64,000 nt of DNA from positions 206,332 to 270,331 of the forward strand of contig NZ_AXAJ01000009.1 of assembly GCF_000472445.1 (NCBI RefSeq). The letters run 5' to 3'. The notes below the pieces were generated by a model. The model was not told where the DNA came from. It worked only from the letters and a program-made list of their open reading frames with translations, and searched no databases. A program made the position numbers and the translations under genes. Source of the stretch: Burkholderia sp. WSM2230. Lineage in GTDB: Bacteria; Pseudomonadota; Gammaproteobacteria; Burkholderiales; Burkholderiaceae. Each line of letters begins with the position of its first letter. Position 1 is the first letter of the stretch. Shown one piece after another: positions 34,935 through 43,642 of the stretch.

Positions 34935-35726
34935 TCAGTTCGTCGTGCGGTCGTGGTGACTCGACACGAATTGCCGGAAGCGCTCGGACTTGCATTCGAC
35001 GAATACTTCGTCGGGCGTGCCCTCCGCTTCTACCTGCCCTTGATGCAGGAACATCACGCGATTCGACACGTGACGCGCGAAACCCATTTCATGCGTGACG
35101 ACGAGCATCGTGCGGCCTTCCTCGGCAAGCGAGCGCATCACGCGCAGCACTTCGCCGACCAGTTCCGGATCGAGCGCGGAAGTCGGTTCATCGAACAGCA
35201 TGACCTTCGGATGCATAGCCAGCGCGCGCGCAATCGCCACGCGTTGTTGCTGACCGCCCGACAGATGCGCCGGATAGTGACCGCGCTTTTCCGCGAGACC
35301 GACTTTCGCGAGCAGCGCCTCGGCCTCTTCCACCGATTCTGCGCGGCTGCGTTTCTGCACACGCATTGGTCCTTCGATCAGGTTTTCAAGCACGGTCATA
35401 TGCGACCAGAGGTTGAAGTTCTGGAACACCATGCCGAGCTGCGAGCGCACACGGTCGACCTGACGGCGGTCGCCAGGTTGCAGCTTGCCGTCGCCGCGGC
35501 GTTTCATTTTCAGTTCTTCGCCGGCGAGCGCGACCGAACCCTCATCGGGCGTCTCGAGCAGATTCAGGCAGCGCAGAAACGTGCTCTTGCCCGAACCGCT
35601 CGCGCCGAGAATCGAAATCACGTCGCCCTGATGAGCGTCGAGCGAAATGCCTTTGAGCACGTGATGATCGCCGAACGATTTGTGAATGTTCTTAACCGAC
35701 AGTGCAACAGGTGCCGTAGCGTTCAT
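34935..35726 (-). CDS. amino-acid ABC transporter ATPase (HisP-like)
   Basis: 263 aa. Walker A is GASGSGKST, Q-loop FQNFNLWSHMTVLENLIEG, signature LSGGQQQRVAIARAL, Walker B MLFDEPTSALDPELVGEVL and VVTHEMGFARHVSNRVMFL. It energises the two permeases encoded upstream. I chose ATG 35726, which has GGAG 6-7 bases upstream; ATG 35744 would add six residues. It is 84 bases ahead of the lyase-like gene. Confidence 0.9.
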   Translation of the reverse strand: MNATAPVALSVKNIHKSFGDHHVLKGISLDAHQGDVISILGASGSGKSTFLRCLNLLETPDEGSVALAGEELKMKRRGDGKLQPGDRRQVDRVRSQLGMVFQNFNLWSHMTVLENLIEGPMRVQKRSRAESVEEAEALLAKVGLAEKRGHYPAHLSGGQQQRVAIARALAMHPKVMLFDEPTSALDPELVGEVLRVMRSLAEEGRTMLVVTHEMGFARHVSNRVMFLHQGQVEAEGTPDEVFVECKSERFRQFVSSHHDRTTN

Positions 35727-35760
35727 GGAATTCTCCAGGTTCATCCGTAATGGCCGGCGC

Positions 35761-36516
35761 TCAGGGCGCGGCGCGGCGTGCTTCGGTGGTGGCGGACACC
35801 GGGCGCTTCGGCGCCAACGGCTGCGGCGCCGCGCGCAGATGCCGCGACAGACGCGTTTCGAGCATGCCGAGCGCGCGCACGATAACGAAGTTCAGAAACA
35901 GATAGATGAGCGCGGCGCAGATGAAAACTTCAGTCGTGCGATATGTTTGCTGAATGATCTGCTGCGCGACGCCCGTCACTTCCCACACGGTGACGAGACT
36001 CGCGAGCGCCGTCGATTTGACGAGCAGCACCGCTTCTGTCGAATACGCCGGCAGACACTGGCGCAGTGCGATCGGACCGATCACGCGGCGCAGCAGCGCG
36101 AAACCCGAAAGGCCAATCGAATAACCCGCCTCGATCTGGCCGACGGGAACAGCCATCAGGCCGCCGCGAATGATTTCCGCGGTATAGCCGGCCGTGCACA
36201 AGGCAAGCGATAAAACCGCGCACATGTACGGCTCGCGCAGCACCGGCCAGAGAAAGCTCTCGCGAATCACGCCGAACTGGCCCATGCCGTAATAGACGAG
36301 GAACATCTGGATCAGAAGCGGCGAGCCGCGAAAGACCAGGATATAGGCGCGCGCAAAGCGGTTGGGCAGCCAGTGCGGCGACACGCGCATCGTGACGATC
36401 ACGAGCGACAGCAATCCGCCGAGAATCAGCGAGCAGAAAAACAGGCCGAGCGTGGTGGGCACGGCGGCGAGCAATTGCCTGACCGTATCGAGCAGAAAGT
36501 CGAAGTCGAAGTTCAT
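35761..36516 (-). CDS. amino-acid ABC transporter permease (HisM-like)
   Basis: A 251-aa inner-membrane protein, about 5 helices. RGSPLLIQMFLVYYGMGQFG, then the EAA loop GQIEAGYSIGLSGFALLRRVIGPIALRQ, then KSTALASLVTVWEVTG. The C-terminal 25 residues are basic and Ala/Pro-rich. It pairs with the next permease. Confidence 0.9.
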   Translation of the reverse strand: MNFDFDFLLDTVRQLLAAVPTTLGLFFCSLILGGLLSLVIVTMRVSPHWLPNRFARAYILVFRGSPLLIQMFLVYYGMGQFGVIRESFLWPVLREPYMCAVLSLALCTAGYTAEIIRGGLMAVPVGQIEAGYSIGLSGFALLRRVIGPIALRQCLPAYSTEAVLLVKSTALASLVTVWEVTGVAQQIIQQTYRTTEVFICAALIYLFLNFVIVRALGMLETRLSRHLRAAPQPLAPKRPVSATTEARRAAP

Positions 36517-36529
36517 GATGCCGTTGCCG

Positions 36530-37252
36530 TCAGTTGCGCGCGAAGTTGCGCTTGAAGGACCGGCCCACGCGCGCCTCGGCGTGGTTGAAGACCCGGTTCG
36601 AGATGCTGGTCATCAGCAGATACAGCGCGCCGCCGACCACGAAGAACGTGAAGTACTGATGCGTGGAGCCCGCCGCCACCTGGCTCGTGCGCAGCAGTTC
36701 GGCAAGACCCGTAACCGAGATCAGCGCGGAATCCTTCAGGCTCAACTGCCAGACATTGCCGATGCCCGGCAACGCAAAACGCAGCACTTGCGGAATCAGG
36801 ATGCGGCGCGCCATGGTCAGGGTCGGCATGCCGATGGAACGGGCCGCTTCCAGTTCGCCGCGCGACACGGCAAGCACCGCCGAGCGATACACCTCGGCTT
36901 GGTAAGCGCCCGAAATCATGCCGACAGCAAGCGCGCCGATCACGAACGGCGGCACGCCGACAAAGCCTTCGGCGCCGAACCACTGGCCGACCGTGGTCAC
37001 GAGCGTGGAGCCGCCGAAGTAGAACAGATAGATGACGAGCAGTTCGGGCACGCCGCGAAACACCGTCGTATAGATGTCGCCGATCACGCGCAGCACGCGC
37101 ACGCGCGACAGCTTGGCCGCGGCGACCAGTGCGCCGAACACGGCGCCGACCGCAAGCGCCGCCAGCGTAAGCGCGACGGTCATCAAGGCCGCGAGCAGCA
37201 GCACGCCGCCCCAGCCTTCCGGCCCGAAGCCGAGCATCTGTATCAGAGCCAT
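36530..37252 (-). CDS. amino-acid ABC transporter permease (HisQ-like)
   Basis: A 240-aa permease with RGVPELLVIYLFYFGGS and the EAA loop GELEAARSIGMPTLTMARRILIPQVLR, then KDSALISVTGLAELLRTSQVA. The 13-base gap to the next gene shows an operon with its partner at 35761. Confidence 0.9.
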   Translation of the reverse strand: MALIQMLGFGPEGWGGVLLLAALMTVALTLAALAVGAVFGALVAAAKLSRVRVLRVIGDIYTTVFRGVPELLVIYLFYFGGSTLVTTVGQWFGAEGFVGVPPFVIGALAVGMISGAYQAEVYRSAVLAVSRGELEAARSIGMPTLTMARRILIPQVLRFALPGIGNVWQLSLKDSALISVTGLAELLRTSQVAAGSTHQYFTFFVVGGALYLLMTSISNRVFNHAEARVGRSFKRNFARN

Positions 37253-37340
37253 TGCCTACCTCTCGTTCATGACAGCCGATGAACCAGCCGCACGCGCGAG
37301 CTCGCGCCCGCACGTGCCGCTTGCTGCGAAGTTTCCTGAA

Positions 37341-38201
37341 TCAGGGCGTGACGTCGGTCTTGAACCACTTGGCGGACAGCTTCTTGACGGTGCCGTCGGC
37401 AAGCGCCGCGCTGATCGCGGTGTCGAATTTGGCTTTGAGGTCGGCGTCCTGTTTGCGGAACGCGAGGCCCTCGCCCGGGCCCCAGATCGGGCCGCCGATC
37501 TTGGGGCCGGCCATTGCGATCGACGCGGTTTCTTTCTTGTCGACGTTCGCGGCGTAATACGTTACATCGTCGAACGAAGCGTCGATGCGGCCGTTCGCCA
37601 GATCCAGATCGCGCTCCGGCGAGGTCTTGTAGACGCGGATCGTGGCGATGTCCTTGAAGCCCTCGTTGATGAACTTCGTATAGACGGTGCCGGACTGGAT
37701 GCCGATCGTCTTGCCCTTCAACTGCTTGCGCAGTGCGTCGACGGTTGGCTGATCGGCTTTCGGATCGCCCGAGAGTTTGACGACGGCGGCGCCCGGCGCG
37801 GCCTTGGGCAGCACTTTGGCATCCGCGACGGCGAAGGTGGCCGGCGTGGCTGCATACGGCTTCGAGAACGCGATGATCTTCTCGCGCTCCGGCGTGATCG
37901 AAATGGCGTCCATCAGCACGTCGAACTTGCCCGCCTGGAGGCCGGGGATCATGCCGTCCCAGTCTTGCGCGACCAGGTTGCATTGCAGCTTGATGCGCTC
38001 GCAAAGAGTGGCGACCAGTTCGGGTTCGAAGCCGCCGAGCTTGCCGCCGGGCAAGGTCAGGTTCCACGGGGCGTAGCCGCCTTCCAGCGCGATCGTCACC
38101 GTCTTCCAGTCTTTGGCCTGTGCCGGTGCCGCAAAAATCGCCGCGGCGCCGAACACGGCGCCGATCAATGCTTTTGCTGCCGTGGTGCGTTTCACTTTCA
38201 C
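37341..38201 (-). CDS. amino-acid ABC transporter periplasmic binding protein (HisJ/ArgT-like)
   Basis: 286 aa. The signal peptide covers about 1-29 (ending PAQA|KDW). The mature protein has the SBP family 3 pattern: TVTIALEGGYAPWNLTLPGG, GFEPELVATLCERIKLQCNLV, WDGMIPGLQAGKFDVLMDAISITPERE, and the Cys pair in the first lobe typical of histidine/arginine binders. It is the first gene of the right-arm operon, and two HutC-type operators lie upstream (38258, 38429). The ligand is likely a basic or imidazole amino acid (inference). Confidence 0.9.
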   Translation of the reverse strand: MKVKRTTAAKALIGAVFGAAAIFAAPAQAKDWKTVTIALEGGYAPWNLTLPGGKLGGFEPELVATLCERIKLQCNLVAQDWDGMIPGLQAGKFDVLMDAISITPEREKIIAFSKPYAATPATFAVADAKVLPKAAPGAAVVKLSGDPKADQPTVDALRKQLKGKTIGIQSGTVYTKFINEGFKDIATIRVYKTSPERDLDLANGRIDASFDDVTYYAANVDKKETASIAMAGPKIGGPIWGPGEGLAFRKQDADLKAKFDTAISAALADGTVKKLSAKWFKTDVTP

Positions 38202-38255
38202 GTCGAAACTCCTTGATTGAGGAAACCGTCGAGCCGAATGTTTAACCGCCGCTTA

Positions 38256-38271
38256 ATTTGTATAGACAAGT
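38256..38271. promoter_or_regulatory. HutC-type operator 1 upstream of the HisJ-like gene
   Basis: TTGTATAGACAAG (38258-38270) with core GTATAGAC, an exact fit to GTMTAKAC; arms TTGT/ACAA. It is 57 bp upstream of the start. Confidence 0.65.
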
Positions 38272-38428
38272 CTGCATGAGTCAAAAAGCTGTCGCAAGAG
38301 GATTCGCGCAAAATTGCGCCAATCATCGGGTAAGCCCCTAGAGATCAAGGCGGAACGGGGCTTTCGGGGACTCACGGAGACAGTCGCAAGCAGCCACGGC
38401 AAATCTGGCGATGCTTCGACGCGGTGCA

Positions 38429-38443
38429 TTTTGTCTAGACAGG
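38429..38443. promoter_or_regulatory. HutC-type operator 2, distal
   Basis: TTGTCTAGACAGG with perfect palindrome TGTCTAGACA (38432-38441); core GTCTAGAC fits GTMTAKAC. It shares TTGTnTAGACAnG with operator 1, about 173 bp away, between the transporter and the methyltransferase gene. Confidence 0.62.
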
Positions 38444-38481
38444 TTCACGCGTGCGCCGCCAAGGTGCGGCGACCGGTGCGT

Positions 38482-39162
38482 CTACCAGATGAAGGGAATG
38501 AAGCGAAAGCGCACGCGCGCCATGTACGCGGTATAGCCATCGAGTCGCTCGGCAAGCACCTGCTCTTCGCGCACCGCGCGCCAGCCGAGCCCGAACACCA
38601 TGACCGGAACGAACGCGAGGCCCCACCACGAGCCGAGCAGCAACGGCGTGCCCACGAAGAACAACAGCGCCGCCGAATACATCGGATGACGCACGTGCGC
38701 ATACGGGCCGCTGTCGATCACCTTGTGACCGCGGCTCGCCTGGATCTTCACGACCGGAGCCGCATAGCTGTTCGCCCCGAAAACGAAGCGGCACATCGCA
38801 ATGCAGACCAGCACGCACAGCGAGCCGAGGCTCACCAGCGCGACGGGCAGCGGCGCGGACCAGCGAAAGCGCATCGCGTCGAGCCCCATCGCGATCAGCC
38901 AGCCGCACCACACGCATGCCACGGCCACCATGAAGAGCCGGTCCCAGCGGCTTTGCTGCTTCTGCACGAAAGGCGCGAGACGTTCCGCGAGCAACGCGGG
39001 ATCATGGCGCGCGAGCCACAGGCCGATCCACAGGCTCAATACGCCAAGTTCGATCAGATACCACCACGCGGCCGGCCACGCGAGCGTGCCGGCGGCGCCG
39101 AACAGCAGCACGCCCATGCCCGCGAGCCACAGCACGGTTTGCACCACGAGGCGCGCGACCAT
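38482..39162 (-). CDS. isoprenylcysteine carboxyl-methyltransferase-family membrane protein
   Basis: 226 aa with about 5-6 hydrophobic helices. The C-terminal half carries the ICMT/PEMT signature: VIDSGPYAHVRHPMYSAALLFFVGTPLLLGSWW-type sequence, then REEQVLAERLDGYTAYMARVRFRFIPFIW. Such proteins bind S-adenosylmethionine at the membrane; in bacteria the substrate is generally unknown. ATG 39162 was chosen. It lies 16 bases downstream of the N-acetyltransferase gene and is probably co-transcribed with it. Confidence 0.85.
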   Translation of the reverse strand: MVARLVVQTVLWLAGMGVLLFGAAGTLAWPAAWWYLIELGVLSLWIGLWLARHDPALLAERLAPFVQKQQSRWDRLFMVAVACVWCGWLIAMGLDAMRFRWSAPLPVALVSLGSLCVLVCIAMCRFVFGANSYAAPVVKIQASRGHKVIDSGPYAHVRHPMYSAALLFFVGTPLLLGSWWGLAFVPVMVFGLGWRAVREEQVLAERLDGYTAYMARVRFRFIPFIW

Positions 39163-39178
39163 GGCCGTTGCTTGCGGC

Positions 39179-40015
39179 TCAGGCGGAATCCGCCTGACTG
39201 CGCACGCGCTCGAAGAGGCCGGCAATGTCGATATCGCCGGTGTTAAGACCGAAGCGGTCGCGCAGACAGGCCGCGAGTTCGTCGGCATTCGCGAGGCGCT
39301 GCCCGGCGAGAAGACTGCCGTCTGCCGCACGTTCGTTCAGTTGATCGTTGAGCAGCGTGAGCCGCGCTTCGGGCAACACGCGGCACACGATCAGATTGCT
39401 CGCGAAAATCGCTTCTGGCGAGGTCGACGTGTACCAGTTCGAGGTTTCGTAATCGATCCACTCCACCGGATGCAAGTCGAAGCGATACACCCGCGACCAT
39501 GTTTCGTCGCGTGCCTGCACTTCGAGGTACAGCGCGTTGTGCGAGGCGTCCGCGAGCCGGAAGGTGCCGAGTTCGGTGTGCTGCGCGAGACCTGGAGACA
39601 GGCGCAGCGGCGCAGTTAGCGTGACGCTGCCGAAGCCCACGTCGGCGATCCATGCTTCGTTATCCAGATCAATTTGCAACACCATGTGCGTGCGAGGGGG
39701 CACCGCGTCCGGCTCACGGCCCCACAGCACGCGTCCGAGCAGCGGCGTCACGCGAAAACCCAGCTCCTGAAGCACATTCGCGAGCAGCGTGTTCTGTTCG
39801 AAGCAGTAGCCGCCGCGACGATCGTCGACAAGTTTTCTTTCGACGGATTCGAGGTCGAGCTTCACCGCGCGACGCGCGAGCGGGTTAAGGTTCTCAAACG
39901 GAATGGCTCGTGGATGCAGGCGGTGTATGGCCTGCAGTACCTCGAGCGTCGCTGCGCGCGGCCCCTTGTAGCCGATGCGCTTGAAGTAGTTGTCCAGATT
40001 CAGTGTGTGTGACAT
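39179..40015 (-). CDS. nat: arylamine N-acetyltransferase
   Basis: A 278-aa cytosolic enzyme that transfers acetyl (or another acyl group) from CoA to arylamines or hydrazines. The catalytic triad is visible: Cys71 in RRGGYCFEQN, His110 in PPRTHMVL and Asp125 in WIADVGFGS. The PFENLNPLARR segment near residue 40 is also typical. Length matches bacterial NATs (about 275-280). Start 40015 was preferred over 40021 because GGAT lies 8 bases ahead. Confidence 0.92.
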   Translation of the reverse strand: MSHTLNLDNYFKRIGYKGPRAATLEVLQAIHRLHPRAIPFENLNPLARRAVKLDLESVERKLVDDRRGGYCFEQNTLLANVLQELGFRVTPLLGRVLWGREPDAVPPRTHMVLQIDLDNEAWIADVGFGSVTLTAPLRLSPGLAQHTELGTFRLADASHNALYLEVQARDETWSRVYRFDLHPVEWIDYETSNWYTSTSPEAIFASNLIVCRVLPEARLTLLNDQLNERAADGSLLAGQRLANADELAACLRDRFGLNTGDIDIAGLFERVRSQADSA

Positions 40016-40048
40016 CGGCATTGATCCAGTGATATGGCTTTCGTTGTA

Positions 40049-40741
40049 CTACTGCCCGCCTCCGAGTGCCGACGTCGCGATCTGCGGCACGCTGATACCG
40101 TGGCTCGACGCAAACTGTACCGCGGAACTGAGGGTGGACATCAGCGATTGCAACTGCCCTGGCGCCGACTGCGCGATATACGACGCGCTTTGCATGGTCT
40201 GCGGGTTCATGCCGGCCTGCAACAGCGACGACGGATTCATCTGCCCAATGCTGCCGAGCCCCGACTGCATGCTCGAATACTGGTTCACGCCTTTGGCGAG
40301 CGACGAGAGGCCCTCTGTGAATGCCTGTTTGTTGACGGGCGCTTGCGAGCCACCGCTCGCGCCGCCTGCGCGGTTCGCGAAAGCCTGTGTAAGCGTTTGC
40401 GACAGCGACTGCTGCGTGCTGCCGACCTGCGTCAACTGACTCACAGACGGCGTGCCGCCGCCGCTCAGCAAGCCGGCCGCCTGCTGCGCCTGGCCGGCCG
40501 CGCCGCTCAAGCCCATTGCGGACGCCAGCGTGGACTGTCCGCTCAGCACTTGCTGATTCGCGCCCACATACGTTTGCAATAGCTGCGACAGACCGCCCGG
40601 GGACGCCGCGCCGCCCGCATCCGCCGAGGTTTGCGCGCCGCCAATGCCGAATTGCTTGAGATTCAACTGTGCGTTTGCGACGCCGCTTGCGACAACGCCA
40701 GCACTTGCCAGCAACGAAATCAAGAGGACGCGCTTATTCAT
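40049..40741 (-). CDS. exported DUF2501-type protein
   Basis: 230 aa. A clear signal peptide (MNKRVLLISLLASAGVVASG, cleavage near ANA|QLN), then a low-complexity Ser/Gln/Gly/Ala-rich mature protein with a predicted helical C-terminus. The pattern resembles YjjA/DUF2501 periplasmic proteins of unknown role. A strong AAGGAG ribosome site precedes ATG 40741. Family assignment is moderate. Confidence 0.75.
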   Translation of the reverse strand: MNKRVLLISLLASAGVVASGVANAQLNLKQFGIGGAQTSADAGGAASPGGLSQLLQTYVGANQQVLSGQSTLASAMGLSGAAGQAQQAAGLLSGGGTPSVSQLTQVGSTQQSLSQTLTQAFANRAGGASGGSQAPVNKQAFTEGLSSLAKGVNQYSSMQSGLGSIGQMNPSSLLQAGMNPQTMQSASYIAQSAPGQLQSLMSTLSSAVQFASSHGISVPQIATSALGGGQ

Positions 40742-41061
40742 GATGTAACTCCTTGTAAGTGGCTGCAAAAACTCGTGCGGTTTCGACAAGCCACGTCACC
40801 GTGCGTTCGCGCGAAATCATCAATTTGTGAACTTCTCGCGGGCGGACGCGCGTCGGCCGGTCTCGTTGACGCCCCCAACCCGCGTCGGTACGATCACGCC
40901 CATTCCGTCATTTCCGCGAACCGATGCCCGGACGCGCACGTTCAGCGCCTCAAGCACGTCAGGCACCTCAGGCACCTCAGGCACCTCAGGCACCTCAGGC
41001 ACATGAAACAGCCAACGAAGCGAGACGCCGGGCAATCCACAACAACATTAAAGGCATTTTT
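40742..41061. other. 320-bp divergent intergenic region with 9-bp tandem repeat
   Basis: It separates the DUF2501 gene and the porin gene. Apart from the repeat at 40949-41002, listed separately, I recognise no promoter or RNA. Confidence 0.6.
40949..41002. repeat. 9-bp tandem repeat (CTCAGGCAC), six units
   Basis: Units at 40949 (CTCAAGCAC), 40958 (GTCAGGCAC), then four perfect CTCAGGCAC at 40967, 40976, 40985 and 40994. It ends 59 bases before the porin start, so it sits in its 5' untranslated or promoter region. Confidence 0.9.
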
Positions 41062-42606
41062 ATGAAGTTCGCCCGATCCATTCGACGCGTTGCCAACTTC
41101 CCTGGCCCTTGCCACATTAGCCCGGCAAACGACAGCACCGTCCTGCGAGCGCCCCTCCTGTTGCTGCGCCGCACGGCGTTGTGCGCGGCACTGACGTGGG
41201 CTTCCGTTTCGGGCGCGGCTTTTGCGCAAACCAGTCCCGATGCCTCAGGCGAAGGCACACAGGCGAAGGCGGCGGATGCGAACAACGCGCCGGCGAATGA
41301 AGCGGGACTCTGGGGCCGCGACCAACTGTTCGGCGACATGGGCGGCTTGCGGCCCTGGCTCGGCAAATACGGCGTGACTTTTGCGCTCACGGAAACCAGC
41401 GAACTGCTCGGCAACCTGCGCGGCGGCCTCGCGCGCGGCGTCGCTTACGACGGCGTAACGACCGCAACATTGCAACTGGATACGGAAAAGGCCTTTGGCC
41501 TCGCGGGCGGTCAGTTCAACGTCAGCGCATTGCAGATTCACGGACGCAATCTCAGCAGCGACAAGCTCGGCACGTTGAACACCGCAAGCGGCATCGAAGC
41601 GGACGACACCACGCGTCTTTGGGAGTTGTGGTATCAGCAGTCGTTCCTGAACAAACGCGTCGATGTGAAGATCGGTCAGCAAAGCATCGATCAGGAATTC
41701 ATCTCGAGCACGTACTCCGCGCTTTTCATCAACACGATGTTCGGCTGGCCGGCGCTGCCTTCGTACGACATGCCGTCGGGCGGCCCCGCGTATCCGCTGT
41801 CGGCGCTCGGCGTGCGCGTGCGCGGACAGATCACGCCTTCGTTGACGGCGCTTGCCGGCGTGTTCGACGGCGATCCGCTCGGCAACAATCCGAACAACCG
41901 CAGCGGCACCAACTTCAATCTGCATAACGGCACGCTGTTCATCGGCGAGTTGCAGTATGCGATCAATCAACCTGACGAAGCGGACGCTGCCACTGCGGCA
42001 GGCGCGGCGGCATCCCCTGCTCGCGGCGGACTGCCGGGCACCTACAAGATCGGCGTCTGGTACAACAATGGCCGCTTTGCGGATCAGCGCTACGACAACA
42101 ACGGGGTGTCGCTCGCGAGCCCTGCGTCCACCGGCGTCGCCGCGAACCATCGCGGCGACTACAGCTTCTACGCGGTCGCCGATCAGACCATCTGGCGTCC
42201 GGATCCCGGCGGCGCGCGCAGCCTCGGCGTATTCGCGCGCGTGATGGGCGCGCCGGGCGACCGCAATCTCGTGAGCCTCGCGGCGAACCTGGGCGTCGTG
42301 CTGAAGGCGCCGTTCGCCGGCCGCGACAATGACAGCGCTGGTCTTGCGCTCACCTACATCAAGGTCGGCAGCCACGCGCGCGGGATCGATCAGGATAACC
42401 TGGCAATCAGCGGCGGCCCGTACGGCGTTCGCAGCAGCGAAACCGCGCTCGAAGCAACCTATCAGTATCAGATTGCACCCTGGTGGATGCTGCAAGCTGA
42501 CGCGCAATACACGTTCAACGCGGGCGCCGGGCAGAATCCTAACGATCCGACGAAGCCGCTGCGCAACACGTTCGTGGTCGGCGTGCGCACCAACATCGCG
42601 TTCTGA
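41062..42606 (+). CDS. OprB-family carbohydrate-selective porin
   Basis: A 514-aa outer-membrane beta-barrel. The N-terminus is long (cleavage probably near AFAQTSPD, residue about 55), giving a mature porin with GLWGRDQLFGDMGGLRPWLGKYGVTFAL, DTTRLWELWYQQSFLNKRVDVKIGQQSIDQEF, GPAYPLSALGVRVRG-type segments and a terminal Phe (VGVRTNIAF) needed for Bam recognition. It would allow sugar or sugar-acid diffusion. ATG 41062 was chosen at the start of the signal-like region. An upstream repeat may affect expression. Confidence 0.88.
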   Translation: MKFARSIRRVANFPGPCHISPANDSTVLRAPLLLLRRTALCAALTWASVSGAAFAQTSPDASGEGTQAKAADANNAPANEAGLWGRDQLFGDMGGLRPWLGKYGVTFALTETSELLGNLRGGLARGVAYDGVTTATLQLDTEKAFGLAGGQFNVSALQIHGRNLSSDKLGTLNTASGIEADDTTRLWELWYQQSFLNKRVDVKIGQQSIDQEFISSTYSALFINTMFGWPALPSYDMPSGGPAYPLSALGVRVRGQITPSLTALAGVFDGDPLGNNPNNRSGTNFNLHNGTLFIGELQYAINQPDEADAATAAGAAASPARGGLPGTYKIGVWYNNGRFADQRYDNNGVSLASPASTGVAANHRGDYSFYAVADQTIWRPDPGGARSLGVFARVMGAPGDRNLVSLAANLGVVLKAPFAGRDNDSAGLALTYIKVGSHARGIDQDNLAISGGPYGVRSSETALEATYQYQIAPWWMLQADAQYTFNAGAGQNPNDPTKPLRNTFVVGVRTNIAF

Positions 42607-42650
42607 TGCCCCTCGCGCGGCGATCGCTCGCATGAGCCGCGCGGCGCCTG

Positions 42651-43541
42651 TCACGAAGCCGCAGCGGTGGAGCCGCGCGGCTGCGCCGGCAACGACAGGT
42701 CCTGCACCATCTGCGCAGCCAGATAGTCGCAAGTCGGCCGGTCCGACTTCGCGCTGCGCGCCACCACGATTTCCAGCGGCTCGATGCGCGGCAAGCCTTG
42801 CGCTTCGCCGAGAATGGCAAGCCGCGACGGCACGCTGCATCGCGTGAGCGCAACCACCGACAAGCCCGCATCCACCGTGGCGACGAGGCCCATCAGGCTC
42901 GCGCTGCTGAAGGCCGCGCGGTAGCGGATCCGCGCGCCGTCGAGCGCGGCGAGCGTGTGCCGACGCGCCACACAGCCGGGCTCGTAAAGACCGACCGGCA
43001 ACGGCGAAGCCGCCAGCACCGGTGTATCGACGCCAGCACCCACCCACACCATCGGCTCGCTGCGCACGAATTCGCCGCGCATCTTGCGGTCGCGCGTAAC
43101 GAAGGCGAGGTCGATCTTGTTGTCCGCGAGCATCGGCGCAAGCGACGTGCTTTGCGCGCAGACAATTTCGATTTCCACGTGCGGATACAGCTTCGAAAAG
43201 CGCCGCAACACCGGCGACAACAGCGACGACACGTAGTCGTCCGGCGCGCCGAGCACCACGCGGCCGGTCACCTCCGGCCGCACGATCGCAGACCACGCTT
43301 CCTCGTGCAATGCAAGCACGCGCCTCGCATATTCGAGCAGCGTGGTGCCGGGCCGCGTCAGCGAGAGATTGCGCGTGTTGCGCGCGAACAGCGTGGTGCC
43401 GAGCATGGTTTCCAGCCGCTTGACCTGCATGCTGACAGCGGCCTGAGACCGGTGCACGATGGCCGATGCCTTCGTGAAACTGCCCGCGTCCACCACGGCT
43501 ACAAACGTGCGCAGCAAATCGACGTCGAATTCTGGATGCAT
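42651..43541 (-). CDS. LysR-family transcriptional regulator
   Basis: 296 aa. N-terminal helix-turn-helix (about 6-65): DLLRTFVAVVDAGSFTKASA, VHRSQAAVSMQVKRLETMLG, LFARNTRNLSLT. Effector domain from about 92 (GRVVLGAPDDYVSSLLSPVL). It is divergent from the EamA transporter gene 101 bases away, a usual LysR/target layout. The effector is unknown. Confidence 0.9.
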   Translation of the reverse strand: MHPEFDVDLLRTFVAVVDAGSFTKASAIVHRSQAAVSMQVKRLETMLGTTLFARNTRNLSLTRPGTTLLEYARRVLALHEEAWSAIVRPEVTGRVVLGAPDDYVSSLLSPVLRRFSKLYPHVEIEIVCAQSTSLAPMLADNKIDLAFVTRDRKMRGEFVRSEPMVWVGAGVDTPVLAASPLPVGLYEPGCVARRHTLAALDGARIRYRAAFSSASLMGLVATVDAGLSVVALTRCSVPSRLAILGEAQGLPRIEPLEIVVARSAKSDRPTCDYLAAQMVQDLSLPAQPRGSTAAAS

Positions 43542-43642
43542 GATTTATAAATTCCGCTTATGGAATTTCTAAATTTAATTCGTTTGTGGACATCCGGCAA
43601 CCGGCGCAATACTTGGGTCTCGACCTCACGGAGACGCTTCGC

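Noticed and set aside
40949..41002. CRISPR array
   Set aside because: The 9-bp units are contiguous with no spacers.
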